Origin: Mycobacteroides chelonae
Lineage (GTDB): Bacteria; Actinomycetota; Actinomycetes; Mycobacteriales; Mycobacteriaceae
NCBI RefSeq assembly: GCF_016767715.1
Contig: NZ_CP050145.1
Coordinates: 4,836,001-4,900,000, forward strand
Direction of reading: 5' to 3'
Length of the DNA stretch: 64,000 nt
Shown: positions 31,620 to 44,400 of the stretch, piece by piece
Numbering within the stretch: the first letter of the stretch is position 1
How the letters are laid out: each line of letters opens with the position of its first letter
Made by a program: the position numbers and the translations under genes
The notes under the pieces: generated by a model
The model's input: only the letters and a program-made list of their open reading frames with translations
Database searches by the model: none
Told to the model about the DNA's origin: nothing

Positions 31620-34523
31620 TTAGCGCTCTTGCTTCTGCCACAAGAAGCTCACCAAAGGGCGTGGACCGGTCGAGTGCCGTTGTGCTCTGGTTGGGCGGCG
31701 GAGCACTCGCTGCGGCCACCAGAACCACCTGCCCAACAGTGCGGCGATCGCCGGCGTCATGAACGCACGCACCACCAAGGTGTCGAACAGCAGACCGATC
31801 GCGATCGTCGATCCCAGTTGGCCGATGGTGACAAGGTCGCTGACCACCATCGATAACATGGTGAACGCGAACACCAAACCCGCAGAGGTCACCACCTTGC
31901 CGGTACCGCCCATGGCCCGAATAATCCCCGTGTTGATTCCCGCGCCCAGTTCCTCCTTCATTCGCGAGACCAACAACAGGTTGTAGTCAGAACCCACCGC
32001 CAGCAAGATGATCACGGACATCGCCAGCACCACCCAGTTCAACGGAATGCCGAGGATGCTCTGCCAGATGAGCACGGAGAGCCCGAATGCGGCACCCAAC
32101 GAAAGTGCCACTGTGCCAACGATGACCAGTGCCGCGACAAAGCTTCGCGTCATGATCAGCATGATCCCGAAGATCAGACAAAGCGCCGCGGTTGCCGCGA
32201 TCAGCAGATCGTACTTCGAACCGTCGACGATGTCTTTGACCGATGCGGCTGTACCCGTCATATAGATCTTGGCGTTTCGCAGCGGCGTGCCCTTGAGTGC
32301 CTCTGCCGCCGCCGTCTCAATCGGATCCACCAATGACATGCCCTCGCGCGTCGCGGGATCACCCCGCTGCGAAATGAGCATCCGCGCGGCCTTTCCGTCC
32401 GATGACAGGAAGATGTTCATCACACGTTTGAAGTCCTCGTTGTCGAACACTTCGGGAGGCAGATAGAAGGAGTCATCGTTCTGGGCGGCATCGAAGGCCT
32501 TACCCATCGCAGTCGAGTTACTGGTCGACTGCTCCATCTGATCGAAGATCCCCGACATGGTGCTGTGCATGGAAAGCATCATTTTCCGTGTGGATTCCAT
32601 GGTCTCGATCATCACGGGAAACTGCTCCGCCATCTGCGGAAGGAGTTCGTCCAACCGATCAAGATTGGCAACGAGGTCACCCAATTTGTCGGATACCTCG
32701 TCGACTCCGTCGAGAGTGTCGAAGACTGAACGGATGGCCTGACAAACGGGAATGTCGTAGCAGTGCTTTTCCCAGTAGAGGTAGTTACGGATCGGCCTGA
32801 TGAAGTCATCGAAATCCATGACGTGGTCCCGCAACTCGTTCATGATCACTTCGAGTTCGTGCGTGGTTCCGACCATGTCGTGGGTGGTGCCCACCATCTG
32901 TTCGGTCAACGACTGCATCCGCTTCATGATGGCGATCGTCTTCAGCATGTCGTCCGCCTGGACCAGCAGATCGTCCATGCGATTTCTCTGAAACGGCATC
33001 AAATGGGATTGGCTCGCGCTACTCATGCTGAGCATGAACGGGATGGTGGTGTGTTTGAGCGGTTCACCTCCGGGACGGGTCACCGCCTGCACCCTGGACA
33101 CACCGGGCACAGCCTGGACTCCGCGGGCAAGCTTGTTCAGCACCAGAAAATCGACAGGATTGCGCATATCGTGATCGGCTTCGATCAACAGAACATCGGG
33201 TGCCATCATCAACGATTGCGGGAAATGACGTGAGGCTGCCGCGTAGCCCACATTGGCCGGAATGTCTTGTGGGATGTACTTCTGGTCGTTGTAGCTCGGC
33301 TGGTAAACGGGCAGTGTCAACAGCCCGATGAGCGCCACCGCGCACGTCGCTACCAGGATCGGCGCCGGCCAGCGCACGATCGCCGTGCCGATCTGCCGCC
33401 ATCGACGGACCGTGACCTTTCTCTTGGGCTCAAACAGCCCATATCGGCTGCCTACCGCGATAACTGCCGGAACGAGTGTGATCGCCACCGCCACTGCGAC
33501 GACCATGCCCACGGCAGTGGCTACACCCAACGTCTGATAGACGGGTAACCGCGTGAAGTGCAGACAGAGGACCGCACCGGCAATCGTCAATCCCGAGCCC
33601 AGGACCACCTTGGCAACACTGCGGAAGGTGGTGTAGAACGCGCTCTCCCGATCCTCGCCGGCTTGGCGCGCCTCCTGATATCGCCCGGTGAAGAATATGC
33701 CGTAGTCCGTACCTGCCGCGATGGCAAGTGCCACCAAAAGATTGACGACAAACGTGGTGATACCGATAAGACCGAGGTTGCCGAGTAGCGCCACGAATCC
33801 TCGTGCCACCGTCAACTCTATTCCGACGACAACGAGCATGAGAATGACAGAAACGACCGATCGATAGACCAAGAGCAGCATCGTGAAAATCACCGCAAGG
33901 CTCAGACCCGTGACCAGGAGAACAGTCCTGTTGCCGGCAGGACCCAAGTCCGCGGCGAACGCTGCCGGGCCGGTCACATAGGCCTTCACTCCCAACGGCG
34001 CAGGTGTCCGGTCCACAATGGCCCGTACCGCCTCGACGGATTGATTCGCCGACGCCCCCTCCCGGGGATCAGTAAGGGCTACTTGCACATATGTGGCCTT
34101 GCCATCAAGGCTTTGCGCAGCGGCCTGCGTCATTTGGTCGCCCCAGAAATCCTGGACGTGCTGCACATGCGCCGTGTCGGATTTCAATTGACGAATCAGT
34201 TCGTCGTAGTAGTGATGCGTATCGTCGCCCAGAGGTTGCTGCCCCTCCACGACGATCATCGCCACCACGCTGGAATTGGACTCACCGAACAGCTGGCCCA
34301 TCCGTTGCGTTGCCTGAAATGATGGCGCCACATCCGGATTCATCGCCACCGCGTGCTCCTTCTCGACCTGCTCGAGTGAGGGGACACTGATGCTCAAGAT
34401 GACAGCTATCGCCAGCCAGCCGAGGATGATGGGAATCGAGAGGCGACGAATCATCCGCGCCAGGAACGGCGGGCGGTTGCTTAGCGGCAACAGCTCAGTT
34501 GGCGGGTCATTGAGGGTGCTCAT
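31620..34523 (-). CDS. MmpL (RND superfamily) lipid transporter, first of a tandem pair
   Basis: This 967-residue paralogue of the following gene has the same layout: [10 protein letters not shown] near the N-terminus, relay pairs [16 protein letters not shown] and [17 protein letters not shown], and a large second periplasmic domain. Its ATG overlaps the end of mmpS by 4 bases (ATGA), so the two are translationally coupled. Parts of the C-terminal transmembrane domain are identical to the second copy at DNA level (see the repeat entries), while the periplasmic domains differ much more. That fits shared energy coupling with different substrate-facing surfaces, or a heteromeric pump. Confidence 0.94.
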   Translation of the reverse strand: MSTLNDPPTELLPLSNRPPFLARMIRRLSIPIILGWLAIAVILSISVPSLEQVEKEHAVAMNPDVAPSFQATQRMGQLFGESNSSVVAMIVVEGQQPLGDDTHHYYDELIRQLKSDTAHVQHVQDFWGDQMTQAAAQSLDGKATYVQVALTDPREGASANQSVEAVRAIVDRTPAPLGVKAYVTGPAAFAADLGPAGNRTVLLVTGLSLAVIFTMLLLVYRSVVSVILMLVVVGIELTVARGFVALLGNLGLIGITTFVVNLLVALAIAAGTDYGIFFTGRYQEARQAGEDRESAFYTTFRSVAKVVLGSGLTIAGAVLCLHFTRLPVYQTLGVATAVGMVVAVAVAITLVPAVIAVGSRYGLFEPKRKVTVRRWRQIGTAIVRWPAPILVATCAVALIGLLTLPVYQPSYNDQKYIPQDIPANVGYAAASRHFPQSLMMAPDVLLIEADHDMRNPVDFLVLNKLARGVQAVPGVSRVQAVTRPGGEPLKHTTIPFMLSMSSASQSHLMPFQRNRMDDLLVQADDMLKTIAIMKRMQSLTEQMVGTTHDMVGTTHELEVIMNELRDHVMDFDDFIRPIRNYLYWEKHCYDIPVCQAIRSVFDTLDGVDEVSDKLGDLVANLDRLDELLPQMAEQFPVMIETMESTRKMMLSMHSTMSGIFDQMEQSTSNSTAMGKAFDAAQNDDSFYLPPEVFDNEDFKRVMNIFLSSDGKAARMLISQRGDPATREGMSLVDPIETAAAEALKGTPLRNAKIYMTGTAASVKDIVDGSKYDLLIAATAALCLIFGIMLIMTRSFVAALVIVGTVALSLGAAFGLSVLIWQSILGIPLNWVVLAMSVIILLAVGSDYNLLLVSRMKEELGAGINTGIIRAMGGTGKVVTSAGLVFAFTMLSMVVSDLVTIGQLGSTIAIGLLFDTLVVRAFMTPAIAALLGRWFWWPQRVLRRPTRAQRHSTGPRPLVSFLWQKQER
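31855..32032. repeat. 178-bp tract identical to 28938-29115 (mmpL paralogues)
   Basis: This is the partner of the tract at 28938-29115. It is bounded by single-base differences at 31854 (T against C) and 32033 (C against G). Confidence 0.9.
32060..32190. repeat. 131-bp tract identical to 29143-29273 (mmpL paralogues)
   Basis: This is the partner of the tract at 29143-29273, at the equivalent position of the first mmpL gene. Confidence 0.9.
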
Positions 34524-34939
34524 GCGGCCTTCAACATGCAGAAGGTCAATGCGCTGACGCCGTATCGGATCTTCTCGTCCTTGACCTTGTCACCCACGAG
34601 AATGCGGCACCCGATGCTGTCTGCGTCGCCCTGCGCGGTGAGGTTACCCATGGCCGTCGCCTCGGTGATCGGGAATTCCACCGACCAGGGCAGCGGGGCC
34701 TCCCTGATGACCTGCGGCTCCGCGTCGGCATCGAAATAGCTGATGGTTGCCACCGCGCCGGGAGGGCCGAACACTTCGTAGATCAGGTACTTAGGGTCGT
34801 GTGGCCGCTTCTCTTCCCGCTCGGTGTTGGCGTACGCGGGACGACGCTCATTACCGAAGACACCGTGCAGCCGCGACACGGTGAATCCGCCCGCAACTCC
34901 CACCACCACGAGCACCAACGGAATCCACACACGCTTCAA
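34520..34939 (-). CDS. MmpS family accessory protein
   Basis: MmpS proteins are small membrane-anchored periplasmic partners of MmpL transporters. This one has 139 residues: an N-terminal signal anchor ([18 protein letters not shown]), then a beta-rich domain with [17 protein letters not shown] and a late [14 protein letters not shown] segment, matching MmpS4/MmpS5-like proteins. Two cysteines (in GCRILV and TFCML) could form the family disulfide. It is the first gene of the mmpS-mmpL-mmpL-hemophore-like operon and overlaps the next start by 4 bases. Confidence 0.93.
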   Translation of the reverse strand: MKRVWIPLVLVVVGVAGGFTVSRLHGVFGNERRPAYANTEREEKRPHDPKYLIYEVFGPPGAVATISYFDADAEPQVIREAPLPWSVEFPITEATAMGNLTAQGDADSIGCRILVGDKVKDEKIRYGVSALTFCMLKAA

Positions 34940-35357
34940 GATCGTGAAAATCTCGAGTCCCTCCGACTGTCTTCCGCGCTCGGCAGCATGTCAGCTGCAC
35001 AAACATGTATCTCCAGATCGGATGTGAACACAACGGATAACCGAACTTCGAATGCGGCGGCACCCAGGCTCGGTCATGTGCGAAGCACCGCCAACGTACG
35101 GCACGCCTCGTCGCGCGCGACCCGATTCCGACGAGTAAACCACGTTGACTCGCCACAAAGGACACAATCCGCGATCTCGGTCTGGAAACGTCTAATACCT
35201 TGATACCAAGCCTATTTGGGAATGAAATGCTCGTGCAGAAATCGCCGAACGTCCGAATGTGAGGCCTATCCGTAATCACATCACACGTAGATGAAAGCTT
35301 GAGATCTGCTGGGAGAGAATCGCATAGAAGGGTCCTACTGAATGTTGTGCAGCACGG
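34940..35357. other. Non-coding region upstream of mmpS
   Basis: These 418 bases lie between the stop of the polytopic membrane protein gene and mmpS, both leftward. It should hold the promoter of the export operon. A frame on the minus strand here (34851-35279) runs out of phase over the mmpS start and does not look like protein. AT content is higher at 35200-35290. I could not fix a -35/-10 pair or an operator with confidence. Confidence 0.45.
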
Positions 35358-36695
35358 CTATCCGTCAGCGTCGACAGAATCCGGGTCCATTTCCGGTTGA
35401 ATCCAACGGAATCCGGACTTGCTGCGTTCCATGAACCGGCGCTCGTAGGTGCCCTCGATCCTCTTGCCCTCCACGACACCGTTGAGCAGCAGCCGGTCCC
35501 GGCTGGGTTGATGCGCCTGAAGAACCAGCTGAGGTGGATCGGACTCACGCTTGCGCAACTCGAGCCGATCATCCTTGACCTGTAGCAGCCACGCTGAGGT
35601 ACGTCCGTCCGGCGACTGGGAAACGAACTTCATCACGCTGAACTCCGCCACCGTGTCGCGGTGAGAGATCGCGACGTTGGGCCAGGGCGCCGGCTGAATC
35701 TGGTTTAGCGTTGCCCCGTGCCCGTCAATGGTGAATGACGTTGCATGCCAAACGCCGTCAAGACTCGAGGTCGGTGTCTTGTACGTCGAGTACACCGCGA
35801 TCGACTGCAGGACGATGAGCGCGGTGAGAACCGATGCCACCCCGAACTTCAGCACGACACCGGTGGTGAGCACCCACTTCCGACTGGAGCCGAGGGCTCG
35901 CCAAAGCCGCACCGGTTGCGTGCTCACGCGATTGAAGACCACCCGGACGAGGTTTGGCCACAGGGGCGCGGTGACGGCGACGGCTACCAGGAACAACTCT
36001 CCGGATACCTGCTTCACCGGAACGTCGTAGGTCATGTTGAGAAGGAACACCTGTGCCATGGCGAAGACTGACCCCAGGGCGCCCAGCACCCACGTGCGGT
36101 TCCACAGCAGCAGCAGTCCCGACACCAGTTCCACGAGCCCCGTGGCGATGGAGTAGGGCTCCGAGGCACCCATGAAACCCCAGAGCGTGTTGAACAAGCT
36201 TGTGTCGCCGACCAATTGCAGCTGTCGATCGGGAAGCGCCATGAACCCCATCTGCGTGGGAATCGCTTTCGCGATTCCATACGTGATCATCGACATCGCG
36301 AGACCGAACCGAGCGAACACCCACAGCGAGGCTGCCAGGCCCCGATAGTTCGAGCGGCGGCGGTCCAACACCGTCCATATCGCGGTGATCGCCACGGCGA
36401 GGACAATCCACCCCAGGTGGTAGCACCACAGCCACAGCAGGTCGCCGCCGGAGGAGACGGTGAGTTCGATACCGCCACCGCGAATGAGGAAGCTTCCAAT
36501 CTGGGCCGTCAGCCACAGAACCGGCTCAAACAAGCTGTAAAGACCCAGGTTGTCGTACACCGAAAGCAGGAGAATCCCGCCACCGATGGTGAACAGCAGA
36601 CGGAATCCGAGCTTCTGCAACGGGGTCCACCGCGGCGCGGTACCGGCTCCCTCATCTTCGGCGGTGCCAGATTGCTCGGGCGCAACGGTCGTCAT
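35358..36695 (-). CDS. Polytopic membrane protein, DoxX-like, with C-terminal soluble domain
   Basis: This 445-residue protein has about seven hydrophobic segments in residues 30-310 (for example LGFRLLFTIGGGILLLSVY, GLVELVSGLLLLW), followed by a soluble tail of about 110 residues with beta-strand character (SLDGVWHATSFTIDGHG to GTYERRFMERSKSGF). The segment GFMGASEPYSIATGLVELVSGLLLL resembles DoxX-type redox membrane proteins. ATG 36695 (MTTVAPEQSG) was preferred to GTG 36752. The function is unknown. It is downstream of the lipase (75-base gap) and upstream of mmpS on the same strand, but there is no strong reason to tie it to the lipopeptide. Confidence 0.75.
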   Translation of the reverse strand: MTTVAPEQSGTAEDEGAGTAPRWTPLQKLGFRLLFTIGGGILLLSVYDNLGLYSLFEPVLWLTAQIGSFLIRGGGIELTVSSGGDLLWLWCYHLGWIVLAVAITAIWTVLDRRRSNYRGLAASLWVFARFGLAMSMITYGIAKAIPTQMGFMALPDRQLQLVGDTSLFNTLWGFMGASEPYSIATGLVELVSGLLLLWNRTWVLGALGSVFAMAQVFLLNMTYDVPVKQVSGELFLVAVAVTAPLWPNLVRVVFNRVSTQPVRLWRALGSSRKWVLTTGVVLKFGVASVLTALIVLQSIAVYSTYKTPTSSLDGVWHATSFTIDGHGATLNQIQPAPWPNVAISHRDTVAEFSVMKFVSQSPDGRTSAWLLQVKDDRLELRKRESDPPQLVLQAHQPSRDRLLLNGVVEGKRIEGTYERRFMERSKSGFRWIQPEMDPDSVDADG

Positions 36696-36770
36696 GCCAG
36701 CGAGCGTAGCCGTCCGATAGTGCTCCCCGCCTCCGGGAAAACCCTGAGTCACATCCTGATTCGAGGACGC

Positions 36771-38039
36771 CTAATCCCCCAGGGCGCCGCGCATCCAACG
36801 CAATACGCTGGGCATCGCCCACCCCGCTGCGATCAGATGTTCGCCAGGCACGGGCAGGTAGTCCACCGTCGCTCCCTTGGACCGCCAACTCTCGATGAGC
36901 GCCTTCGCGCCTTGCTCCGGGACGAACTGATCACCGATGAACCGATCGCGTGATCCGTGGTAGAGCAGGATCGGCATCACCGGCGCCGCGGCGCCGGGCT
37001 TGTTCGCGGCGATCACATTCTGTGCGATCGTGGACTCGAAAGGCTCTGGAATTGCCGCTAATACGTCCAGATCAATACGTGCCAGCCCGGCCACAGCCAG
37101 GGGCGGCTGGGGTAAGTCCTTGATCAAGGTCGTCATATAGAGAGCAAAGTCACCGAACAGCTCCAGCATGTCCGGATACTCACGCGCCTGCCCGATCGTG
37201 GCCGCGGCGAAAAGCCCAGATCCCAAGGCGCTGTTCATGCTGCGATACAACAGCGCGTAATCCGTCGGTGTCCCACCCGCGACGGCCCCTTTGAAACTCA
37301 GCTCCGGCGCGTAGACCGGCTGCTCCTGGGCGGCCCACACCGTTGCGATGGCACCACCGCTGTACCCGTCCATCACCATGGGGGACTCGACGAGATCAGG
37401 GCGTAGTCCGCGCATTCCGCGTACCGAATCCAATACGGCGTGAGCCGCCATGACGCCCGCAGAGTAGGCCATCCGCGGGCCCTCATGATCGGGTACGAGC
37501 ACCGCGTAGTTTCGTGCCAGCAGCAGCGGCGCGAACGGCGGCACGTCCACGTACATGCCGCGCTCGATCCGGTACGAGGGCGCCGCCTTGAGCCCGAGCG
37601 AATTGATCGGCTGGTTGCGGACCACCACGGGCCGCGCACCCGGGCCCCGCCACGGGCGGTTCGGCTCGATCAGGGTCGCCGTCACGGGTACCGCATTGCC
37701 CGCCGTATCGGTGGAGCGCACCATAAATCGTTGAATGGTCAATCCCGGCAGCGGAATCCGCGGAAAGACTCGATGGGTACGAACGATTTCTCCGTTGGCA
37801 CGGCTGGTCAGATCACCTGGTTCGGAATAGAAGCTGGGCCCCGGTATCGGCGACGGCAAGATGGCGGCGTGCCGATCGGCCCGTTGCGCGTCGGTCAGCT
37901 TGCGTGCCGCCCAGTTGTTGAGCCGGCGCACCACCGAGGGACTGCGCAATGCGGTCGCGGTGCCTGCTATCCCTGCCACCGCCGCTGCCGCCCCGGCCCA
38001 TGCGGTGCCACCGAGAACAGCTTTGGGCTTCGTTGCCAT
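36771..38039 (-). CDS. Secretory lipase family (LIP-type) alpha/beta hydrolase
   Basis: This 422-residue predicted lipase or esterase starts with a hydrophobic N-terminal segment (TAWAGAAAAVAGIAGTATAL), which suggests export or membrane attachment. The nucleophile elbow is GYSGGAIATVWAAQE. Candidate acid and histidine residues are in YHGSRDRFIGDQ and PVPGEHLIAAGW near the C-terminus, the order expected for the triad. The layout matches the secretory lipase family (PF03583 type) common in mycobacteria. ATG 38039 is preceded by a perfect AGGAGGT ribosome site; the 22-residue extension to 38105 is rejected. Substrates are probably short- to medium-chain acyl esters or triacylglycerols. Confidence 0.88.
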   Translation of the reverse strand: MATKPKAVLGGTAWAGAAAAVAGIAGTATALRSPSVVRRLNNWAARKLTDAQRADRHAAILPSPIPGPSFYSEPGDLTSRANGEIVRTHRVFPRIPLPGLTIQRFMVRSTDTAGNAVPVTATLIEPNRPWRGPGARPVVVRNQPINSLGLKAAPSYRIERGMYVDVPPFAPLLLARNYAVLVPDHEGPRMAYSAGVMAAHAVLDSVRGMRGLRPDLVESPMVMDGYSGGAIATVWAAQEQPVYAPELSFKGAVAGGTPTDYALLYRSMNSALGSGLFAAATIGQAREYPDMLELFGDFALYMTTLIKDLPQPPLAVAGLARIDLDVLAAIPEPFESTIAQNVIAANKPGAAAPVMPILLYHGSRDRFIGDQFVPEQGAKALIESWRSKGATVDYLPVPGEHLIAAGWAMPSVLRWMRGALGD

Positions 38040-38150
38040 GGGCGACCTCCTGTGTCCAGGACAGCGTAGACAACGCGTTTTCACAACGGACGTAGTGGCT
38101 TTCACGACAGACGTAGTGGAAGGTCGACGATTCAGGCGCGCCCGGTATCG

Positions 38151-40529
<2,379 letters not shown>

Positions 40530-40940
40530 TCAGGGCAGCTCCTGGATGCGGACGGTGCAGCCTGCGGGATCACGGAAGGCACAGTCTCGGGAACCCCAGG
40601 GCTGATCGATGGGCTCCTGCATGACTTCGGCGCCGGTCGCCTGCACACGCTCGAAAAGCCCGGCCAGGTCATCGGTGGCCAGCATGATGCTCGCGTACGT
40701 GCCCTTGGCCATCATCTCGGAGACGGTCCGCCGCTCTTCCTCAGTGATTCCCGGGTCTGCAGCAGGGGGTGTCAACACGATGTTCATATCGGGACGCCCC
40801 ACCGGACCGACGGTGATCCACCGCATGCCTTCATATCCGACGTCCTTGCGGACCTCGAACCCGAGCGCGTCACGATAGAAGGCCAGCGAGGCCTCCGGGT
40901 CGGTGTGTGGCAGGAAGCTCGCATTGATCGTGATGTCCAT
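40530..40940 (-). CDS. VOC (glyoxalase/bleomycin resistance) family protein
   Basis: This 136-residue vicinal-oxygen-chelate fold protein has two repeats: INASFLPHTDPEASLAFYRD...GFEVRKDVGYEG, then ASIMLATDDLAGLFERVQATG and DCAFRDPAGCTVRIQE. ATG 40940 begins at the first beta strand. VOC proteins may be metal enzymes or drug-binding resistance proteins. Location between an AraC regulator (10-base gap) and a UvrA2-like ATPase (no gap) favours a role in coping with a toxic small molecule. The ligand is unknown. Confidence 0.87.
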   Translation of the reverse strand: MDITINASFLPHTDPEASLAFYRDALGFEVRKDVGYEGMRWITVGPVGRPDMNIVLTPPAADPGITEEERRTVSEMMAKGTYASIMLATDDLAGLFERVQATGAEVMQEPIDQPWGSRDCAFRDPAGCTVRIQELP

Positions 40941-40950
40941 GCCGGTCACG

Positions 40951-41391
40951 CTAGCTGCGCCGCGCCGTGGTGGCTTCTTGATTCCTGATCGGTCTGGTGA
41001 CGTGCTTGGCGACGCACGCCGGGATTCCTGCGACGTGCTCTGCAGAGCGCTCTCGGTACACACTGGGCGGAACCCCGACCAGTTCGGCAAAACGCGTGCT
41101 GAAAGTGCCGAGCGATGAGCCACCGACCGCGAAGCAGACGTCGGTGACACTCATGTCTCCCCGCCGCAGCAGCATCATGGCCCGCTCGATCCGTCGGGTC
41201 ATGAGGTAGGAGTACGGCGACTCCCCGTAAGCGCTCTTGAACTGGCGGCTCAGGTGCCCTGCGGACATATGAGCATCGCGAGCCAGTTCTTCGACGTTCA
41301 GCGGCTGCGCGTACTCGCGGTCGATCCGGTCGCGTACCCGGCGAAGACGCGCGAGGTCGCGCAGGCGCTGCTCCTCGCCTGCATGGGTCAC
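40951..41391 (-). CDS. AraC-family transcriptional regulator (DNA-binding domain only)
   Basis: This 146-residue regulator consists of the two helix-turn-helix units of AraC/XylS proteins, with ELARDAHMSAGHLSRQFKSAYG in the first and DVCFAVGGSSLGTFSTRFAELVG in the second. There is no separate ligand domain, so sensing must lie in the C-terminal tail, in a partner, or be absent. It is the first gene of an operon with a VOC protein and a UvrA2-like ATPase and probably controls it. The GTG 41391 start lies 7 bases after a TAGAAT -10 box, consistent with a leaderless message. Confidence 0.9.
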   Translation of the reverse strand: MTHAGEEQRLRDLARLRRVRDRIDREYAQPLNVEELARDAHMSAGHLSRQFKSAYGESPYSYLMTRRIERAMMLLRRGDMSVTDVCFAVGGSSLGTFSTRFAELVGVPPSVYRERSAEHVAGIPACVAKHVTRPIRNQEATTARRS

Positions 41392-41398
41392 AGGCGGG

Positions 41399-41404
41399 AT
41401 TCTA
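41399..41404 (-). promoter_or_regulatory. -10 box for leaderless araC-type operon transcript
   Basis: TAGAAT (TANNNT consensus) on the minus strand ends 7 bases before the GTG start at 41391, the spacing expected when transcription begins at the first base of the start codon. No good -35 box was seen. Confidence 0.5.
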
Positions 41405-41408
41405 TCGG

Positions 41409-44400
41409 CTAGATCAGACCCAGCAGACTGATATCGTCGGCGTACTTGAGGATCAGCTCCTTGGTGACATGCGGAATCTCACCTGGTGTCTGGTCCAGGC
41501 CGCCGACCTTCGCCTCTCGCACCGCTCCGCTGAATTCGGCTGTCGGCAGCGCACTTCCGTCGATCGCCGACTGCGGATTCTGGTACATCTTGAGCAGCGG
41601 TAGCACGGACTGCTGGCGCTGTTGCTCGGGCAACCCCTTGAGGGCCGTCTCGAACCGCGCCAGCCACTGGCCGTAGTCGTCAATGCGGGCGATCTTGTAC
41701 CCGGCCTCGATGAGCCAATCCACGAAGGTATCCATCGAGACGCCGTCGTGGTGGGGGTTGAACACGTCGAAGCTGTGGTAACCGTCCGTCACATTCACAC
41801 CGCCGATCGCGGTGATCGAAGCGGCCGTGAAATCACCTGGGACGCCGTCATAATGGGCGCGCTGACGATTGCCTTCGGCATCCAATTCGTAGAAGCTGCC
41901 CGGTGCGACGCCGGTGAGCAACAAACTCTGGATGGTTCGCGTGAACACGTCGGTGACATTGAGCTGACCGTGGTACTCGCTGTGGGCCAGGATCATGTCG
42001 GACCGGAACACCCGCACCGGCAGCCCCGCCAGGTCATGGGCCTCACGTAGCAGCACCTCGCCGGCCCATTTCGAGTTGCCGTACCCGTTGGCGTAGCCAT
42101 CGTTGATCTGTCGCTGCGCCGACATCTCCCTGACATCGGAGTCTTCCTCGAACTGCGTCACCGGGATCTGATCGGCGATGCCGACCGTCGACAGATAAGT
42201 GACCGGCTTGAGCCGTTCGGAGATCGCCAACTTGATGATCTCGGCGGTGCCCGCCACATTGGGGCCGAACAGCTGGCTGTACGGCAGCACATGGTTGACC
42301 AATGCACCGGAATGGACAATCAGATCGACATCTCCGGCCAGCTTCTGCCAAATATCCTGGGATAGACCCAGGTTCTGGTCACCGAAGTCACCGGCGATCA
42401 CTTCGAGGCCCTGCTCGGCGAGCTGACGGTAGTGCGCCGACAGCTTCGGGTCTCCCGACTCATAGACGGCATCGAGGCGCGCACGGGCGGCCGCGGCGTC
42501 GGTACCGCGGATGAGTGCGTATACCTTTCCTCCGGCGGGAACCAGCCGTTCGAGCCAGTCCAGTACCAGCCAGCGTCCTAGCCAGCCATTGCCGCCCGTC
42601 ACCAATACGGTCTTCACGTCCGCGGTAGGTGGTTGAATTTCCTTGGCCGCCTTCAACACCGACTCGTCGATGAACTTTTCGAGGGTGAGTTCGGCTGCGT
42701 TGATAACCGTGGCATCTCTGCCGTGGACCGATGCGAACGTCGGCTGCGTCGCGGCGCCAGTGCGCTGTGCCTCAATGTGCCGGGCGATGGCAGCGAGATC
42801 ATTGGCGACGCTGTTGATGACACCGACCGGAACGTCCACCTCGAAGATGTCGCGCAGCAATTCGGAGTACGACAGCGCCGAAAGCGAGTCACCGCCGAGG
42901 TCAATGAACCGGACATCTGGGCCCAGGTCTGCCGCTGACGCCCCCAACAGGGCCGCAGCGGCATCGGTCACGGTATCGAGCACCGGACGGCCCGCCGCCT
43001 CCCGCGCCAGCTCGCGCAGACGCTCGTTCTGACTTTCGGCCAGGTCGGCGTACAGCGCCTCCAGTCGTTCGCCGTAGTGCTCCTTCAGCTTGGGGCGCAA
43101 CAGCTTGCGGGCATCCGATAGCAATCCGGACTCGACCGTGAACGGCACGGTCTCAACGATGAAGTCCCGGGGGATTTCGTAGGACTGTAGCTCCGCACTC
43201 TTGGCGACCTGCTGCAGTGAATCCTGGATTAGCGGCTTGAGCGCATCCGGCGAATCCGCATATCGTTCAAGGGCTTCCGGAGTGGGCACGACGACTGCCA
43301 GCAGGTACGAACGCTCGCTGTTGCCGTACACGAAGATCTGCCGAACCAGCGGGCTACCGGTGTAGGCGGCCTCCAGCTTGGACACCGCGACAAACTCACC
43401 CTGGGCGAGCTTGAGCACGTTCTTGACGCGGTCGAGGTACTTGAGGTGGTCCGGTCCCAACTCGGCGACCACGTCGCCGGTCATGTAGAAGCCGTCTTCG
43501 TCGAAGACATCCGCTGTGGTTTCGGGGCGCTTGTAGTAGCCGGGGAACATGGTCTCCGACTTGATGCGCAGCTCACCCCGCGGATGCGGGGAATCCGTTG
43601 TGAAGTAACCAAGTTCGGGAACATCAACAAGCTTGTACTCGGTGACCGGAGGGCGCTGCAAGACACCGTCACGCCACACTGCGCCAGCCTCGGTGGAACC
43701 GTAGCCGTCGAGCATCGCTACCTGCAGCAACGACTCCATGAAGTCATTCATCTCGGGAGACAGTGGCGCAGAACCAGATCCGGCGTTGAGCACACGCCCA
43801 CCGAAATCTTCCTCGCGGATGCGCACCTTGATCTGTTCGGCGATTTCGGCATTGCTTTCGCCGGGTGCGAGTGAGCGATCCAGCTCGGCCTGGTACCGCT
43901 GGAAGACCATCTCCACCACCCGCGGCACAAACAGCACCTCGGTGGGACGGATGAGCGCGATGTCCTCGAAGAACGTCGACAGGTCGCTGGACGCGATGTA
44001 GTAGGCCGTACCGCCGCCGGAGAGGGTGCCCATCAGAGTAAGGCGGCCCGCGAGGTGGCTCATCGGCATGAAGTTGACGCCCACGGATGGGATCACCGTT
44101 GTGGTGAGCCACTTCTTCTGCCACAGGTTGGCCACCAGCCACTGCGGGTACATCGCTCCCTTCGGGGTGCCGGTGCTACCGGAGGTGTAGATAAGCAGGC
44201 GCAGCGCGTCGGGATCTTCGCTGGGCTGTGGCGCTGCGGGAAGCTCGCGGCCACGGGCGATGGCATCGCCCAACGAATCGATGGTGATCGTCCGCCCCGC
44301 CGTCTCCAGCCGGTCACGCACGGCGCTCAGTGCCGCACGATGGGCATCCGCCTCCGGGTGGTAGTCGAACACCGACAACAGTTGCACGGACGGCGTCGCG

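Noticed and set aside
1..34939. Standard glycopeptidolipid (mps1/mps2) locus
   Set aside because: Accessory genes match, but the first A domain is threonine-like rather than phenylalanine-like, E domains follow modules 1 and 3 only, and a single gene already holds more than four modules in the window.
34851..35279. 142-codon minus-strand frame upstream of mmpS
   Set aside because: It runs out of phase into mmpS and is rich in Arg, Cys and His without pattern; it is probably a shadow.
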